Program-made: the position numbers and the translations under genes
NCBI GenBank assembly: GCA_029582155.1
Contig: CM055899.1
Coordinates: forward strand, 58,693,349-58,757,348
DNA: 64,000 nucleotides
Reading direction: 5' to 3'
Source of the DNA: Panopea generosa
Taxonomy: Eukaryota > Mollusca > Bivalvia > Adapedonta > Hiatellidae
Notes under the pieces: model-generated
The model's input: only the letters and a program-made list of their open reading frames with translations
Told to the model about the DNA's origin: nothing
The model's database searches: none
In this document: positions 56,101 through 63,119 of the stretch, piece by piece
Layout of the letters: each line of letters begins with the position of its first letter
How positions within the stretch are numbered: the stretch's first letter is position 1

Positions 56101-59100
56101 GCAGAATTCATTAAAATAAAATAGCAAAGTTATAATTTTTCTCTCCTCAAGGTTTGTATTAATTTACCACCAATGTCGATTTTAACTTTCAATTCGTTTT
56201 AACAGAGAATTTTTAATGGGATGTTACACCCTTTTTACCACATTTCATGTTATATAATTCTGACATATCCATTTTATTGGACGAGGAAGACCTCAGAATG
56301 AATCCGAGTAAAACCTCTGTTATTCTGCAAGTGACTGGCAAACTTTCTCACATTGAATTTTTGGACCTAGCTGGGCTTGAACTTCATAATACAGCATACA
56401 AGATTATGGCACAAAGGTACAATAACAAACAATTAGTATGCAATCATAACTACTGTGAATCCATTTATATTTTTTCACATTTTTCAGGCTAAAACCATAA
56501 GCAACTCTCACCTTTCCCTCTGTATTTTTTAAAGAATGTAATAGCTTACCTTTTACAATTATTTTGCCATTTTTCTTGTTGTCCAAATGATTTTCCTTAT
56601 TGCCAGGCGAGTCCCCAGGCGCCCCAGGGGAACTATTGGGTGTCTGCTTCTGTGGGAATAAATAATATATAATATATAACCATAATCATGAAAAATAAAA
56701 CAAGAAATGTCACTGTTAAGTGCCACATGTCCCCCAAATGGTCTGTGAAAAATAACAATATATGATATAATAGGTAGCGATGTATCCATGAATATCAAAA
56801 GTAATGGACTAATGTTTCAGACTAGACGTGAATTTCATTTTTTTTTTTTACATTAAAGCATAACCTTGACCTTTGTGTAACCCTGACCTTGACATCTGAT
56901 GTAATGGTCTGGGTATTTCAACAGTTAAATGCAGGTGAAACAGTATCATGACATGCTGATCACTTGTGTCTAGCTTTTTTAAAATCCCTAAATGTAAGTT
57001 ACAGATCAATTGTTGATCAATAGATAAATTGAACCAAGTGTTTTTTAAATCCATCCATGAATGATAAAGTTAAAGGACAAACTTGAAATCTCAAACAGAT
57101 TCAAAGTGTTGTCATACATACTCAAAGTGTGACCGTGTCTAGGTTTTATTTATGACACGTCGTCATATCATCTTGATAAACTGAGCCAAGTTAAAGACAA
57201 AGTCACAGACCAAACACGCAATATCAAACAAATTGAAAGTGTGACCTTGACCTTTGAGGAAAGGTTTTGGGTCTTACATGTGACACTTAATTATGTCATG
57301 TTTAACAACTGAGCCAAGTGTTTTTAAAATATATCCATAGATGACAAAGTTATAGATCAGACAAGAAATCTCACACAGACTGAAAGTGTTTTTAAACAAA
57401 CTTAAAGTGTGACCTTGACTTTTGAGGTACACATGTGGGTCTTACACGTGACACTTTGTAATGTCATGCTGATGAATTCAGCCAAGTGTTTTTGAAATTT
57501 ATCCATAGGTGACAAAGTTTCAGACTGGACACGAAATCTCAATCAGACTGAAACCAAAGTCAAATTGTGATCTTGACCTTTGAATAGGGATTATGGGTGT
57601 AACGCGCGACACACTGTCATGTTATGTTGGTCACTAGTATTAACAAAATCCAACTATGCATGACAAAGTTACAGGCCAGACACAAAATCTCAAACAGACT
57701 GAAAGTATTGTCAAACAAACTTTACCTTTGAGGTATGGGTATGGGTCCTCGTGACAAGTTGTCATGTTATGTTGATCATTTGTAGCAAGTATTTCTAAAA
57801 CCCATCTATGCGTGACAAAGTTACAGACCGGACATGAAATCTCACACAAACTCAAAGTATTGTCAAACATACTCAAATTGTGACTTTCACCTTTGAGGTA
57901 TGGGTGTGGGTCTTACTCATGACATGTCATGATGTTATGATGTCATGATGTTATGTTGATCATTTGCAGCAAGTATCATTAAAATTCATCTATGCATGAC
58001 AAAGTTACAGGCTGGACACGAAATCTCACACAAACTGAAAGTGTTGTCAAACAAACTCAATGTGTGACCTTTACCTTTGACGTATGGGTGTGGGTCTTAC
58101 TCGCGACATGTCATCATGTTATGTTGATCATTTGTAGCAAGTATCAACAGAATTCATCTATGCATGACAAAGTTACAGGCCGAAAACGAAATCTCACACA
58201 AACTCAAAGTGTTGTCAAACAAAATCAAATTGTGAACTTGACCTTTGAGGTTCGGGTGTGGGTCTTACTCGCGACATGTCGTCATGTTATGTTGATCATT
58301 TGTAGCAAGTATCAACAAAATCCATCTATGCATGACAAAGTTACAGGCCGGAAACGAAATCTCACACAAACTGAAAGTGTTGTCAAACAAACTCAAATTG
58401 TGATCTTGACCGTTGAGGTACAGGTGCAGGTTTTACTCGCGACACGTTGTCATGTTATGTTGGTCACTTGTAGCAAGTATCAACAAAAATAAAAATTAAA
58501 TAATTAAACACAAGGGGAAGAATCTTAAAATCTCAGAATTTCCACCAAACACTTTGCAAACAATAATCTTTTCAGGGTTTTCTCTAAAATTTGCGTTATT
58601 ACTAAATGTTTTAGAGAAATAGTGCAGAAAAGGATTTGGTAATGGATGGAATCAAAGGAATATCATTACTCTGTGAAAATCATCAAACCATAACTCGAAC
58701 ACAATAGCACATATTCACTTGGTGGTGATACATCATAGCAAGTTTTATAAAGTTTTAATGTAAGACAGATACAGGCCACAGGCATGGGTGAAGCGGTCCC
58801 AAAATTTTTAGGGAAGCATAAAAAATGTCACAACATGAACCCATATAACAAAGCTATCGTCTTTGAAAGGCATATTTGTATATGGAACAAACAGCATGTA
58901 GCTAAGACAATAATTTACAAACATTTTTAAATTGAACCAAAATTAAAAGATTTGTTTGTCTGCTCTCTCCCTACCAACACATAAAATAGCTGCCTGCTCA
59001 AAATCTAATTCTGATTTTGGAGAAATTTTCATTTTTGTTTAATCCAGGCAATGTAGTCTGATTTGTACTGATTTAATTTATCTTGATTGTGAAGTAATCT

Positions 59101-61430
59101 CAATGAAACAGTCTTGGGCAAAATCCATATAAAGTCTTGTTTAAGACAGACCATCAGGTCGATTATGGAATCAAACCTGTGACCCCTGGTGTGAGTGGCC
59201 AACACTCTACCAACTGCATTAACCCCTTGCAATGACATTTTTTGTGTGTGAGTAAAATTATCATTATGAGAACCAATTTAAAATTATTACAATGGAAATA
59301 TATCTCATTAAAAAAATAAAGCTGTTAAATGATATTGAAGTACAAATCTCTATAAACCAAATACACTTATTTGAAATGATGCCATTCTTTTAAATTTAGA
59401 ATTGTCCAATACAGGTAGTTGTTGTTTAGCAGATAAACAAAACATCCCTAATACGGTGGGTTCCATCTAAAAATAGTATGACATAGTTCCATAATAATAT
59501 ACTGGATTTATATCTAGTTCAACCAAATTTTGAAAACTAGGATTGGAAGAGAGAAAGAAAATAAACGCTATTTCAATGTTGGCCTTGATAGGCAAGTGTA
59601 CCCTTTGTTCCGCAGCATTTTCTGCAACAAACTGATAAACCAAACCATTTATCTTGGACTTTTCTTCTGGTGATAGGTCTCTTCCAACGTGTGTTTTGTA
59701 TTCCACACGGACATGCTTCTTTGTCAACACACTGAAAGAATTTGAAATATTATTACCAAAGATACAGTCAAACATATGGTTTTCAATATTTGTAAACAAG
59801 AGTCCATTACCTGAAGTGTCTTCATTAAAAAGACTCTTTATTAATGCCTAAAATAAATAGAACTTGCTGGTGCACTAAATGCAAAGGTTCCCTAATAATT
59901 TTTTTGAAGCTTTTTTCCACAAATGTTCAGGCCTATTTTTATATATAGACATTAATACATGTACAGTCAAACCTGCGTAAGCAGTCATCTCTATTAAGCA
60001 GCGACTTGTCTTAAGCAGCCACATTTGGTATTTCCAATTGCTATACTTTCAGAGCAAATCAACCTGTACTAAGCAACCACCTGTCTTAAAAGGCGACTTT
60101 TGTTCATTTCCTTGACTGGCTGATTAAGACAGGTTTGACTGTATAAACAAATTCATTTTTTTTCTACAAAAACAAAGACCTACAGCTCTGAAATCAAGGA
60201 AACACAGACATATTTTTTTTTATTGAATTCAAGTTTCTTTTTCCTCGTTAAGTAAAAAAAAATTAGCTTGAATTCAAATTTTAAACAGTATATTGTTATT
60301 CAGTGTAACTTTTAATAATGTTTATTGCATGGATGGATAAACTAAAGTATTTTTTATGTTAGAGAACCAAATTTAGGCGAAGCATTGATTTATTAACATA
60401 CAATTTGAGAAGTTAACAATTTGACACTGTAACAGGCTTAGTTACATTGGATGAAAATTGTCATTTGTCAAGAGTTTTCAAGTGTCAGCTTGGATTTATA
60501 TATTGTGGGATAAACTGATGATGTGTTTGTTATAACCAATCCATATTCAAGATACAATACAGCAGGACAGCCACACACAGAAGTCTTTCATACCATCTGG
60601 TATTCGATAGTGGAAGCAACTTCCAAAGAGCATTGTCAATGCCCCCTACTTTGATGCTTTCAAGTCTGGGATAGTGGCAGCTCTTTACCTATAGACAGAC
60701 TTGATAGATGATACATGACCTTGGCTGCAAGATATTACAAGTGCGCCACATCAACGCAAAGCTTGTGATGGTGTACAGAATAGTCCATGGGCTCATTGAT
60801 ATTCCGTCAGCAATCACTGATATTCCCTCAGCAATCACTTGACCAGCGTCCCTCAACACTTGAGGCAACTCTCTGAAGTTCGTGGTCCCATTCTGCAGAG
60901 TTGACATCTACCGGCACTCCTACTTTCCCTCGGGTACCAGACTTTGGTATAGTCTTCCAGAGTGCATCGCCACAGCCGACACCCTACAGATTTTCAGAGG
61001 AGGGCTGGTCTCTGCACCGTAGAGCAATCATTGTTTTTATCGTTTTTATCTTTTACCTTGTATCATACACCAAATTATACGATGCCACAGTGGGATTTTT
61101 TGCAGTAGTGGAAGGACTGCCAAATAGCAATGATCTAACATTTTTTTAATCTATACATATTGACCATTTCTCACTTTTTTTTCAGTTTTAAACTACAGTG
61201 TGAATACTTGGAAAGGAATATACTTGAATGCGAAAAAAACCCAGTCTTCTCGAGTATTGTTCAGTTTGTTCTTGAAAAATGAAGGCGCAGAACCGCCAAG
61301 AGGTAAACGTTTTTTGGCTTCCTTGGACTATGTCATGAAATTTTAAAAAGACTGTTAATTTCACAATGTTTAGTAGATAAACCTACGTCAAATCAGCACT
61401 TTTCAGAAGATCAGAAACGAACTTTTCCAT
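37997..61430 (-). CDS. HIRIP3: HIRA-interacting protein 3-like H2A–H2B histone chaperone, 11 exons
   Basis: − strand join, 5' to 3': 61430..61387, 59731..59602, 56649..56550, 56009..55812, 51745..51557, 50609..49039, 47004..46849, 45715..45617, 41237..41075, 39850..39761, 38145..37997. All are GT–AG, every split codon matches, and the product is 962 residues against about 556 in human HIRIP3. N-terminus: MEKFVSDLLKSADLT, then VLTKKHVRVEYKTHVGRDLS and PEEKSKINGLV, matching the HIRIP3 N-terminal (DEK-C-like) fold. Middle: acidic Ser/Asp/Glu tracts alternating with Lys/Arg, including nine 21-residue repeats. C-terminus: a CHZ-type segment (LKQLRKICRASGMFIRND, RLKELLKDLGMTGKPSMK), NIISKEPG, and the tail NPFGGLKGIVDSEG. 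In the family this nuclear protein binds H2A–H2B through CHZ and is rich in CK2 sites; function here is inferred from homology. The first exon was chosen because its two leftover bases complete the next codon and the joined sequence fits the family. Confidence 0.9.
38209..38335 (-). mobile_element. SINE family A, 3' part
   Basis: The tail block 'ggcatatccagttttactg' with a 'gggtttaacgtcattttcaa' end lies in the last HIRIP3 intron, only about 65 bp upstream of exon 11 in transcript direction. Confidence 0.7.
38700..39165. repeat. 80-bp tandem repeat, about 6 copies
   Basis: The unit contains 'tttgtagaggtcaaagtcat', 'catgacaaaacacgccatta', 'cacaaatatgagccatgttt' and 'agtggctctggcc'. It lies in the last HIRIP3 intron. 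Confidence 0.93.
39525..39682 (-). mobile_element. SINE family A, 5' part
   Basis: On the − strand the head 'ctctgtggctgagtggtcta' and B-box-like 'gtcgtaggtttgagtcccgc' are followed by family-A body. Confidence 0.75.
39761..39850 (-). CDS. HIRIP3: HIRIP3 exon 10
   Basis: Reads (G)KPSMKQAEEVRLKKEAAELS, then SQNIISKEP(G). The pattern G-PS--K---L--E-EAAE-----NII matches the helix after CHZ in the family. Acceptor cattatcag, donor gtaagt. Confidence 0.92.
39973..40042. repeat. Short inverted repeat (~20-bp arms)
   Basis: 'tttgaaaacagtgcaggaag' pairs with 'cttcctgcactgttttcaa' across a loop of about 30 bp. Confidence 0.8.
41075..41237 (-). CDS. HIRIP3: HIRIP3 exon 9, CHZ histone-binding segment
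   Basis: Reads KSTSGNEAPHLKQLRKICRA, SGMFIRNDRELKGC and ITDKQKIVRLKELLKDLGMT(G). Two helices flanking a basic/aromatic strip align with the CHZ motif region of HIRIP3 that contacts H2A–H2B. Acceptor cccattccag, donor gtaggc. Its 5' edge resembles the 63-bp array at 43075. Confidence 0.93.
41293..43074 (+). mobile_element. 5'-truncated L1/Tx1-like LINE in HIRIP3 intron, antisense
   Basis: Flanked by a 13-bp target-site duplication, gaataaagaactt, at 41280–41292 and 43075–43087. Frames encode the end of a non-LTR ORF2: WTNEKASTLGIVF, SILGKITVIKTFALPK, FEFLWEGKPDKVKRKTI and GGMKMIDIELF, to a stop at 41997–41999. After degraded sequence, 42392–42802 carries CEFC....HLFWKC, the C-terminal Cys/His motif of L1-like elements. 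No endonuclease and only the end of the RT domain remain, so it was dead on arrival and has decayed since. The clade is a tentative call. Confidence 0.88.
43075..43290. repeat. 63-bp tandem repeat resembling HIRIP3 exon 9 acceptor, ~3.4 copies
   Basis: Units at 43075–43137, 43138–43200, a truncated one at 43201–43226 and 43227–43290. Each has 'gaataaagaact', 'aaggatttct', 'gctgggaatataattctcat' and 'atgtcatggaccctgta'. An equivalent unit spans the exon 9 boundary at 41229–41292 on the far side of the LINE. Confidence 0.88.
43335..44545 (+). mobile_element. SINE family A split by a mariner-like element
   Basis: The SINE body runs from about 43335 to 'ggatatgccata' at 43474. Its tail resumes at 44505 ('taacctgaaatgtgttgaaa', 'atgatgttaaacc', A-rich). 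The 1-kb element at 43475–44504 sits exactly between. Confidence 0.8.
43475..44504 (+). mobile_element. Mariner-like non-autonomous element, copy 2
   Basis: Termini 'tacgaggtatgtcccaaaag' and 'cttttgggacatacctcgta' are perfect inverted repeats, flanked by TA as expected for the Tc1/mariner superfamily. The interior matches 9043–10055 in inverted orientation. Stop-ridden remnants of a transposase N-terminus lie at about 43970–44200. Confidence 0.88.
44925..45230. repeat. Dispersed repeat family, copy 3 of 3
   Basis: 'caaggaattatacagagaag', 'ctgcagaatgaaattgtcat', 'atatagtcaggagatgcaag' and 'tttcctatccttttat' match 6440–6945, with an internal deletion. Confidence 0.7.
45617..45715 (-). CDS. 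HIRIP3: HIRIP3 exon 8
   Basis: 33 codons: QLEESSSESDEDEPLSKTKT then KIAIKQRRYTNNK. Acidic stretch then basic, the usual rhythm of this protein. Acceptor tcttttcag; donor gtttgt is non-canonical. Confidence 0.85.
45797..46030 (-). mobile_element. tRNA-derived SINE, family A (near complete)
   Basis: On the − strand the head 'tatggccaagtggtccaaga' and B-box-like 'gtcgtaggttcgagtccc' precede the family body and the tail 'aatggcattaaacccc'. One of the better-preserved copies. Confidence 0.82.
46296..46490 (-). mobile_element. SINE family B, partial
   Basis: On the − strand 'agctcagccggtagct' and 'acgggttgtgagtttgaat' form the tRNA-like head; the body is family B. Confidence 0.7.
46849..47004 (-). 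CDS. HIRIP3: HIRIP3 exon 7
   Basis: 52 codons, phase 0 to 0: SSDSEEETPVKGMSG, then SKDDVVDSDGSEDIPLSRLD and KSTEQQNK. Ser/Asp/Glu clusters fit CK2 consensus sites. Acceptor cttcag, donor gtgagt. Confidence 0.85.
47170..48960. other. HIRIP3 intron stretch, no gene recognised
   Basis: The + strand open frame at 47268–47507 includes 'RAPRPQEKCHQIYLVD' and nearby phrases ('caagagccccaagaccacag', 'ggggcataactata') typical of dispersed repeats. I see no supported exon, RNA or intact element. Confidence 0.45.
49039..50609 (-). CDS. HIRIP3: HIRIP3 exon 6, large low-complexity exon with 21-residue repeats
   Basis: Two bases plus 523 codons: DRKSKAMKNILGRE at the start, several basic patches (KKKSKMQRLQMQ, KKSRKRKAAVDLDFD, QPKKRRKMRKN), acidic S/D runs, the repeat block at 49300–49880, and NLNEIQTSDSDSSSEDMP to TNW at the end. 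Basic patches resemble nuclear localisation signals. Acceptor aaattaaacag; donor gtacat is weak. It accounts for much of the extra length over vertebrate HIRIP3. Confidence 0.88.
49300..49880 (-). repeat. HIRIP3: 63-bp coding repeat, nine copies (21 residues each)
   Basis: Consensus KNYESDGSTGDTPLIRK followed by QKKG. Central four copies are almost identical at DNA level (63-bp spacing), flanking ones are diverged (ESDESMGCTPLIRK, ESDENEGNTPLIRK). Length is always a multiple of three. A mirror open frame appears on the + strand. Confidence 0.95.
51270..51478 (+). mobile_element. SINE family A, degraded
   Basis: The tail 'aactggatataacctgtcat' and 'gtgttgaaagtggtgttaaa' is clear; the head is poorly preserved. 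It ends about 80 bp from HIRIP3 exon 5. Confidence 0.6.
51557..51745 (-). CDS. HIRIP3: HIRIP3 exon 5, acidic tract plus coiled coil
   Basis: Reads (D)TDDEEESTEDDSNSESMQNS, SDESEPEPDNN, then a predicted helix KVALESLRAAREEKIQLSLE and KKQKSRENQK. Acceptor aaatttag; donor gtttgt is non-canonical but gives perfect phase with exon 6. Confidence 0.86.
52040..52195 (-). mobile_element. tRNA-derived SINE, family D
   Basis: On the − strand the head 'gtgtggtccagtggtagagc' and B-box-like 'gtgggttcgatcctccgc' precede 'gtgatgtccttgagcaagac'. A family-A tail fragment follows at 52195–52360. Confidence 0.75.
52380..53000. other. HIRIP3 intron stretch with diverged dispersed repeat
   Basis: Phrases such as 'cttgagagagttttgtgtat', 'tgcttcacacaaaatttggt' and 'gtgctttcagagaaatag' are like those around 33900–34990, so this is probably repeat-derived. 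No gene seen. Confidence 0.4.
53201..53877. mobile_element. Non-autonomous DNA element with ~17-bp terminal repeats
   Basis: Left end 'tacagtcgtaactcgtt' and right end 'attgagtttcaactgta' are imperfect inverted repeats. Interior phrases 'catcgagatatcagaa' and 'gggatcgagatatccaaa' are also paired. No transposase. Confidence 0.6.
54018..55416. mobile_element. ACAGTCAAACC MITE split by a ~1.25-kb insertion
   Basis: Left half (54018 to about 54110) begins 'tacagtaaaacctgtgtaag'. Right half (about 55363–55416) ends 'cttaagacaggtttgactgt'. Intact relatives are 182 bp, so the intervening AT-rich DNA is inserted. It includes a tRNA-like fragment near 54845–54920. Confidence 0.65.
55527..55768 (-). 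mobile_element. tRNA-derived SINE, family A (near complete)
   Basis: On the − strand the head 'catggctgagtggtttaagg', B-box-like 'gttgtagttttgagtcccgc', body, 'ggcatatgcagttttat' complement and the tail 'gcgtttaacccc' are present. It stops about 45 bp from HIRIP3 exon 4. Confidence 0.8.
55812..56009 (-). CDS. HIRIP3: HIRIP3 exon 4, SP-rich basic segment
   Basis: Reads (G)HVFDKKEMKISARQDQQ, NQSPKKPPSKRPNDKS, TQSPRKSPIKKKRNASPRLQ and FSDVVSAVL(D). Repeated SP-K/R sites suggest proline-directed phosphorylation. Acceptor tatatatcag, donor gtcagt. Confidence 0.85.
56208..56400 (-). mobile_element. SINE family A, partial
   Basis: A diverged tail ('gacatatccattttattgga', 'gggatgttacacccttttta') and part of the body lie between HIRIP3 exons 3 and 4. 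Confidence 0.6.
56550..56649 (-). CDS. HIRIP3: HIRIP3 exon 3
   Basis: Reads KQTPNSSPGAPGDSPGNKEN, then HLDNKKNGKIIVK(G). Low complexity; identity rests on its acceptor (tattcccacag), donor (gtaagc) and correct phase with exons 2 and 4. Confidence 0.75.
56840..58500. repeat. ~168-bp satellite, about 10 copies
   Basis: Units contain 'tgcatgacaaagttacagg', 'gaaatctcacacaaactgaa', 'gtgttgtcaaacaaactcaa', 'gtgaccttgacctttgaggt' and 'catgttatgttgatcatttg'. Period is 168–169 bp in the best part (57993, 58162, 58330); earlier units are diverged and variable in length. It lies in HIRIP3 intron 2. Confidence 0.93.
59085..59232 (-). mobile_element. SINE family E fragment
   Basis: On the − strand 'gtagagtgttggccactcac' and 'accaggggtcacaggtttga' form a tRNA-like head; the body resembles 19830–20002. 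Confidence 0.55.
59602..59731 (-). CDS. HIRIP3: HIRIP3 exon 2, conserved N-terminal domain
   Basis: Reads (T)VLTKKHVRVEYKTHVGRDLS, then PEEKSKINGLVYQFVAENAA and EQR. The LT---VR--Y--H-GR-L-PEEK----LV pattern matches HIRIP3 N-termini. Acceptor attctttcag; donor gtacac is weak. Confidence 0.92.
59962..60143. mobile_element. ACAGTCAAACCTG palindromic MITE, complete (182 bp)
   Basis: Ends 'tacagtcaaacctgcgtaag' and 'ttaagacaggtttgactgta' are inverted repeats. Same length as the copy at 35282–35463. It lies in HIRIP3 intron 1. Confidence 0.82.
60560..61022 (+). mobile_element. Non-LTR retrotransposon 3' fragment
   Basis: The broken + strand reading frame gives KILQVRHINAKLVMVYRIVH, GLIDIPSAIT, then LKFVVPFCRVDIYRHSYFPS and GTRLWYSLPECI. 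This 'F-VP-CRTD-Y--S-FPR---WN-LP' arrangement ends many Jockey/CR1/RTE-type ORF2 proteins. Stops and a frame change show decay. It lies in HIRIP3 intron 1. Confidence 0.75.
61387..61430 (-). CDS. HIRIP3: HIRIP3 exon 1 with start codon
   Basis: ATG at 61430–61428 begins MEKFVSDLLKSADL, ending with two bases that complete Thr with exon 2; donor gtaggt. The joined MEKFVSDLLKSADLTVLTKK fits the family's 'M--F----F---DLS-LT' start. The sequence before the ATG (gtttgatatgg) has no other in-frame ATG nearby. Confidence 0.8.
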
Positions 61431-62090
61431 ATCAAACAATATCCGACAATCCCGGCAAAATTCTTAAAAACGGAAGTCTGTGTGCGCATGTATAATCTCC
61501 TCCAAAGAAGAGAGCGTTTTTTGTTCTAATATACCGGAAAGGCAACAGATTACCCAATTGGTCTGAATTCAAATGAAATATATATAAAAAAATTGTAATA
61601 AAAGTTAAATAAATATCTTCTTCTTCTTTTCGACTATATCATGCCTATATATACATGCAATGATCATAGTGTTGTGTTTATATTTATCAGACAGAATCAG
61701 AATGACAAGGTGACGGTTGCCAAGCATTATATGCGTAATGTAGACCTAGTACTTATGTTTAGAATATCGATTCGTTTATATTGTAACGTGGCCGAGCTGT
61801 ATATATTCTCACAGTGTGCAACAAAATTATAAATTAGTAGCGTTATATATTTACATACACTTAGCAAGAACAATTTCTCAATTTAGTCTGAGCTACCTGC
61901 TCAAAAATAAATAATTGGTTTGATTGTTACAAGTGATTTGTGTGGGTCCTTCAGATATCAACTGAGAATCAGCTAATTAATCAAAATACTAACATATCTA
62001 TATTATACACAACAGTTCGTTCGGCCAGACGGTTTAATTATAATACACGTCAGTGTAAACGCTCAGTTGCTCAATGTGATAAACAAGTGC

Positions 62091-62104
62091 GTGTGTGTGT
62101 GGAT

Positions 62105-62135
<31 letters not shown>

Positions 62136-62142
62136 GGGGGGC
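62091..62142. repeat. (TG)n followed by a 22-base poly-G run
   Basis: TG repeats pass into an uninterrupted G22 tract followed by C and GGG. Confidence 0.95.
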
Positions 62143-63119
62143 GGGAAGATACTTATTTGTGAATAACCAAGACATAAATGTACAGACCAAACTACGGCGA
62201 GTGCGCCTAGCTACATTGCAAATCATAGATACAATATCAAGGCCTCTGTAAAACCTATAAATTTGGTGTCGACCATGATTTATATACTATGGAATTACAT
62301 GCAAAACGTCTGGACAGGGTGGACAAATTTACATACATGAACTGATAGCTTTATATGAGTAGGATCTAAGTTAAGGATTCATGACTTCTCACATGCTATA
62401 TAAAGGACAGATTTATAAACCCGTTGGATCATATAGATACAGTTAATTAATATATATTTAATTTCATAAAGGGAGATACCAGTTAGGATACCAATTTTGC
62501 AACAGAATTTCTCTTTGCGGTTTTAGTTAGGGAATGACGTGTTAACCCAAGTCAGAGATATGTAAATCTGAAAGGAAAATGGGTGAAAACATTGGTAGGT
62601 CTATTTGACAATAATTTGACATAGGAAGTATATAGCGATATACGTGTAAGTCCTTGATCTGATCAAATATATATGTCTGTTAATCTGGAATATTTGTTGA
62701 GAGAATATTACCTAAAAGTTGATAGCGCCTACTGTTGAAAATGGTGCTAAGAAAAATTGCCTGCGAAATATTGACATAAAACTATTTTATTTTTGCTGGT
62801 GAGTATAAAATACCTCGAAATGTGTACACAGCATCCATTTATATTTGGCGGTTTGCTAGTACAGCAGATAGCCTAATTTTCAAATCCTCATAAAATTGAG
62901 GTTAACGCATCGTGTGGGATGTGGTTGCCATGCAATTGCTACAATCGCCGGTCGTGGGTGATTGAGCGTCCCTTTCACTGTCTTATCTCTATATTTCTTC
63001 TGTCAAATAAAGTAACATCCTTTTCTTGTGTTTGAAGAAACCGGTTTGAGTCCATATTTTGGTAACTGGTTATTCTATCACTGGCCTTATTTCAGTATTT
63101 TCTGATAAATTTTCTTTCT

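Noticed and set aside
57992-58492. + strand open frame of 166 codons with internal repeats
   Set aside because: The satellite unit is 168 bp, a multiple of three, so one stop-free frame persists through the regular units by chance.
59602-59847. Alternative HIRIP3 exon 59847..59602 giving ALIKSLFNEDTSGNG... in frame before VLTKKH
   Set aside because: It resembles the expected N-terminus at first sight and has an acceptor-like tttag. However, exon 1 at 61430..61387 spliced to 59731 gives the right phase, a start codon and a closer family fit without a 38-residue insertion.
61180-61312. Possible + strand exon (acceptor tttttttcag, donor gtaaac) open in one frame
   Set aside because: The peptide (NYSVNTWKGIYLNAKK...) matches no family I know, there is no second exon to join, and the site lies inside HIRIP3 intron 1.
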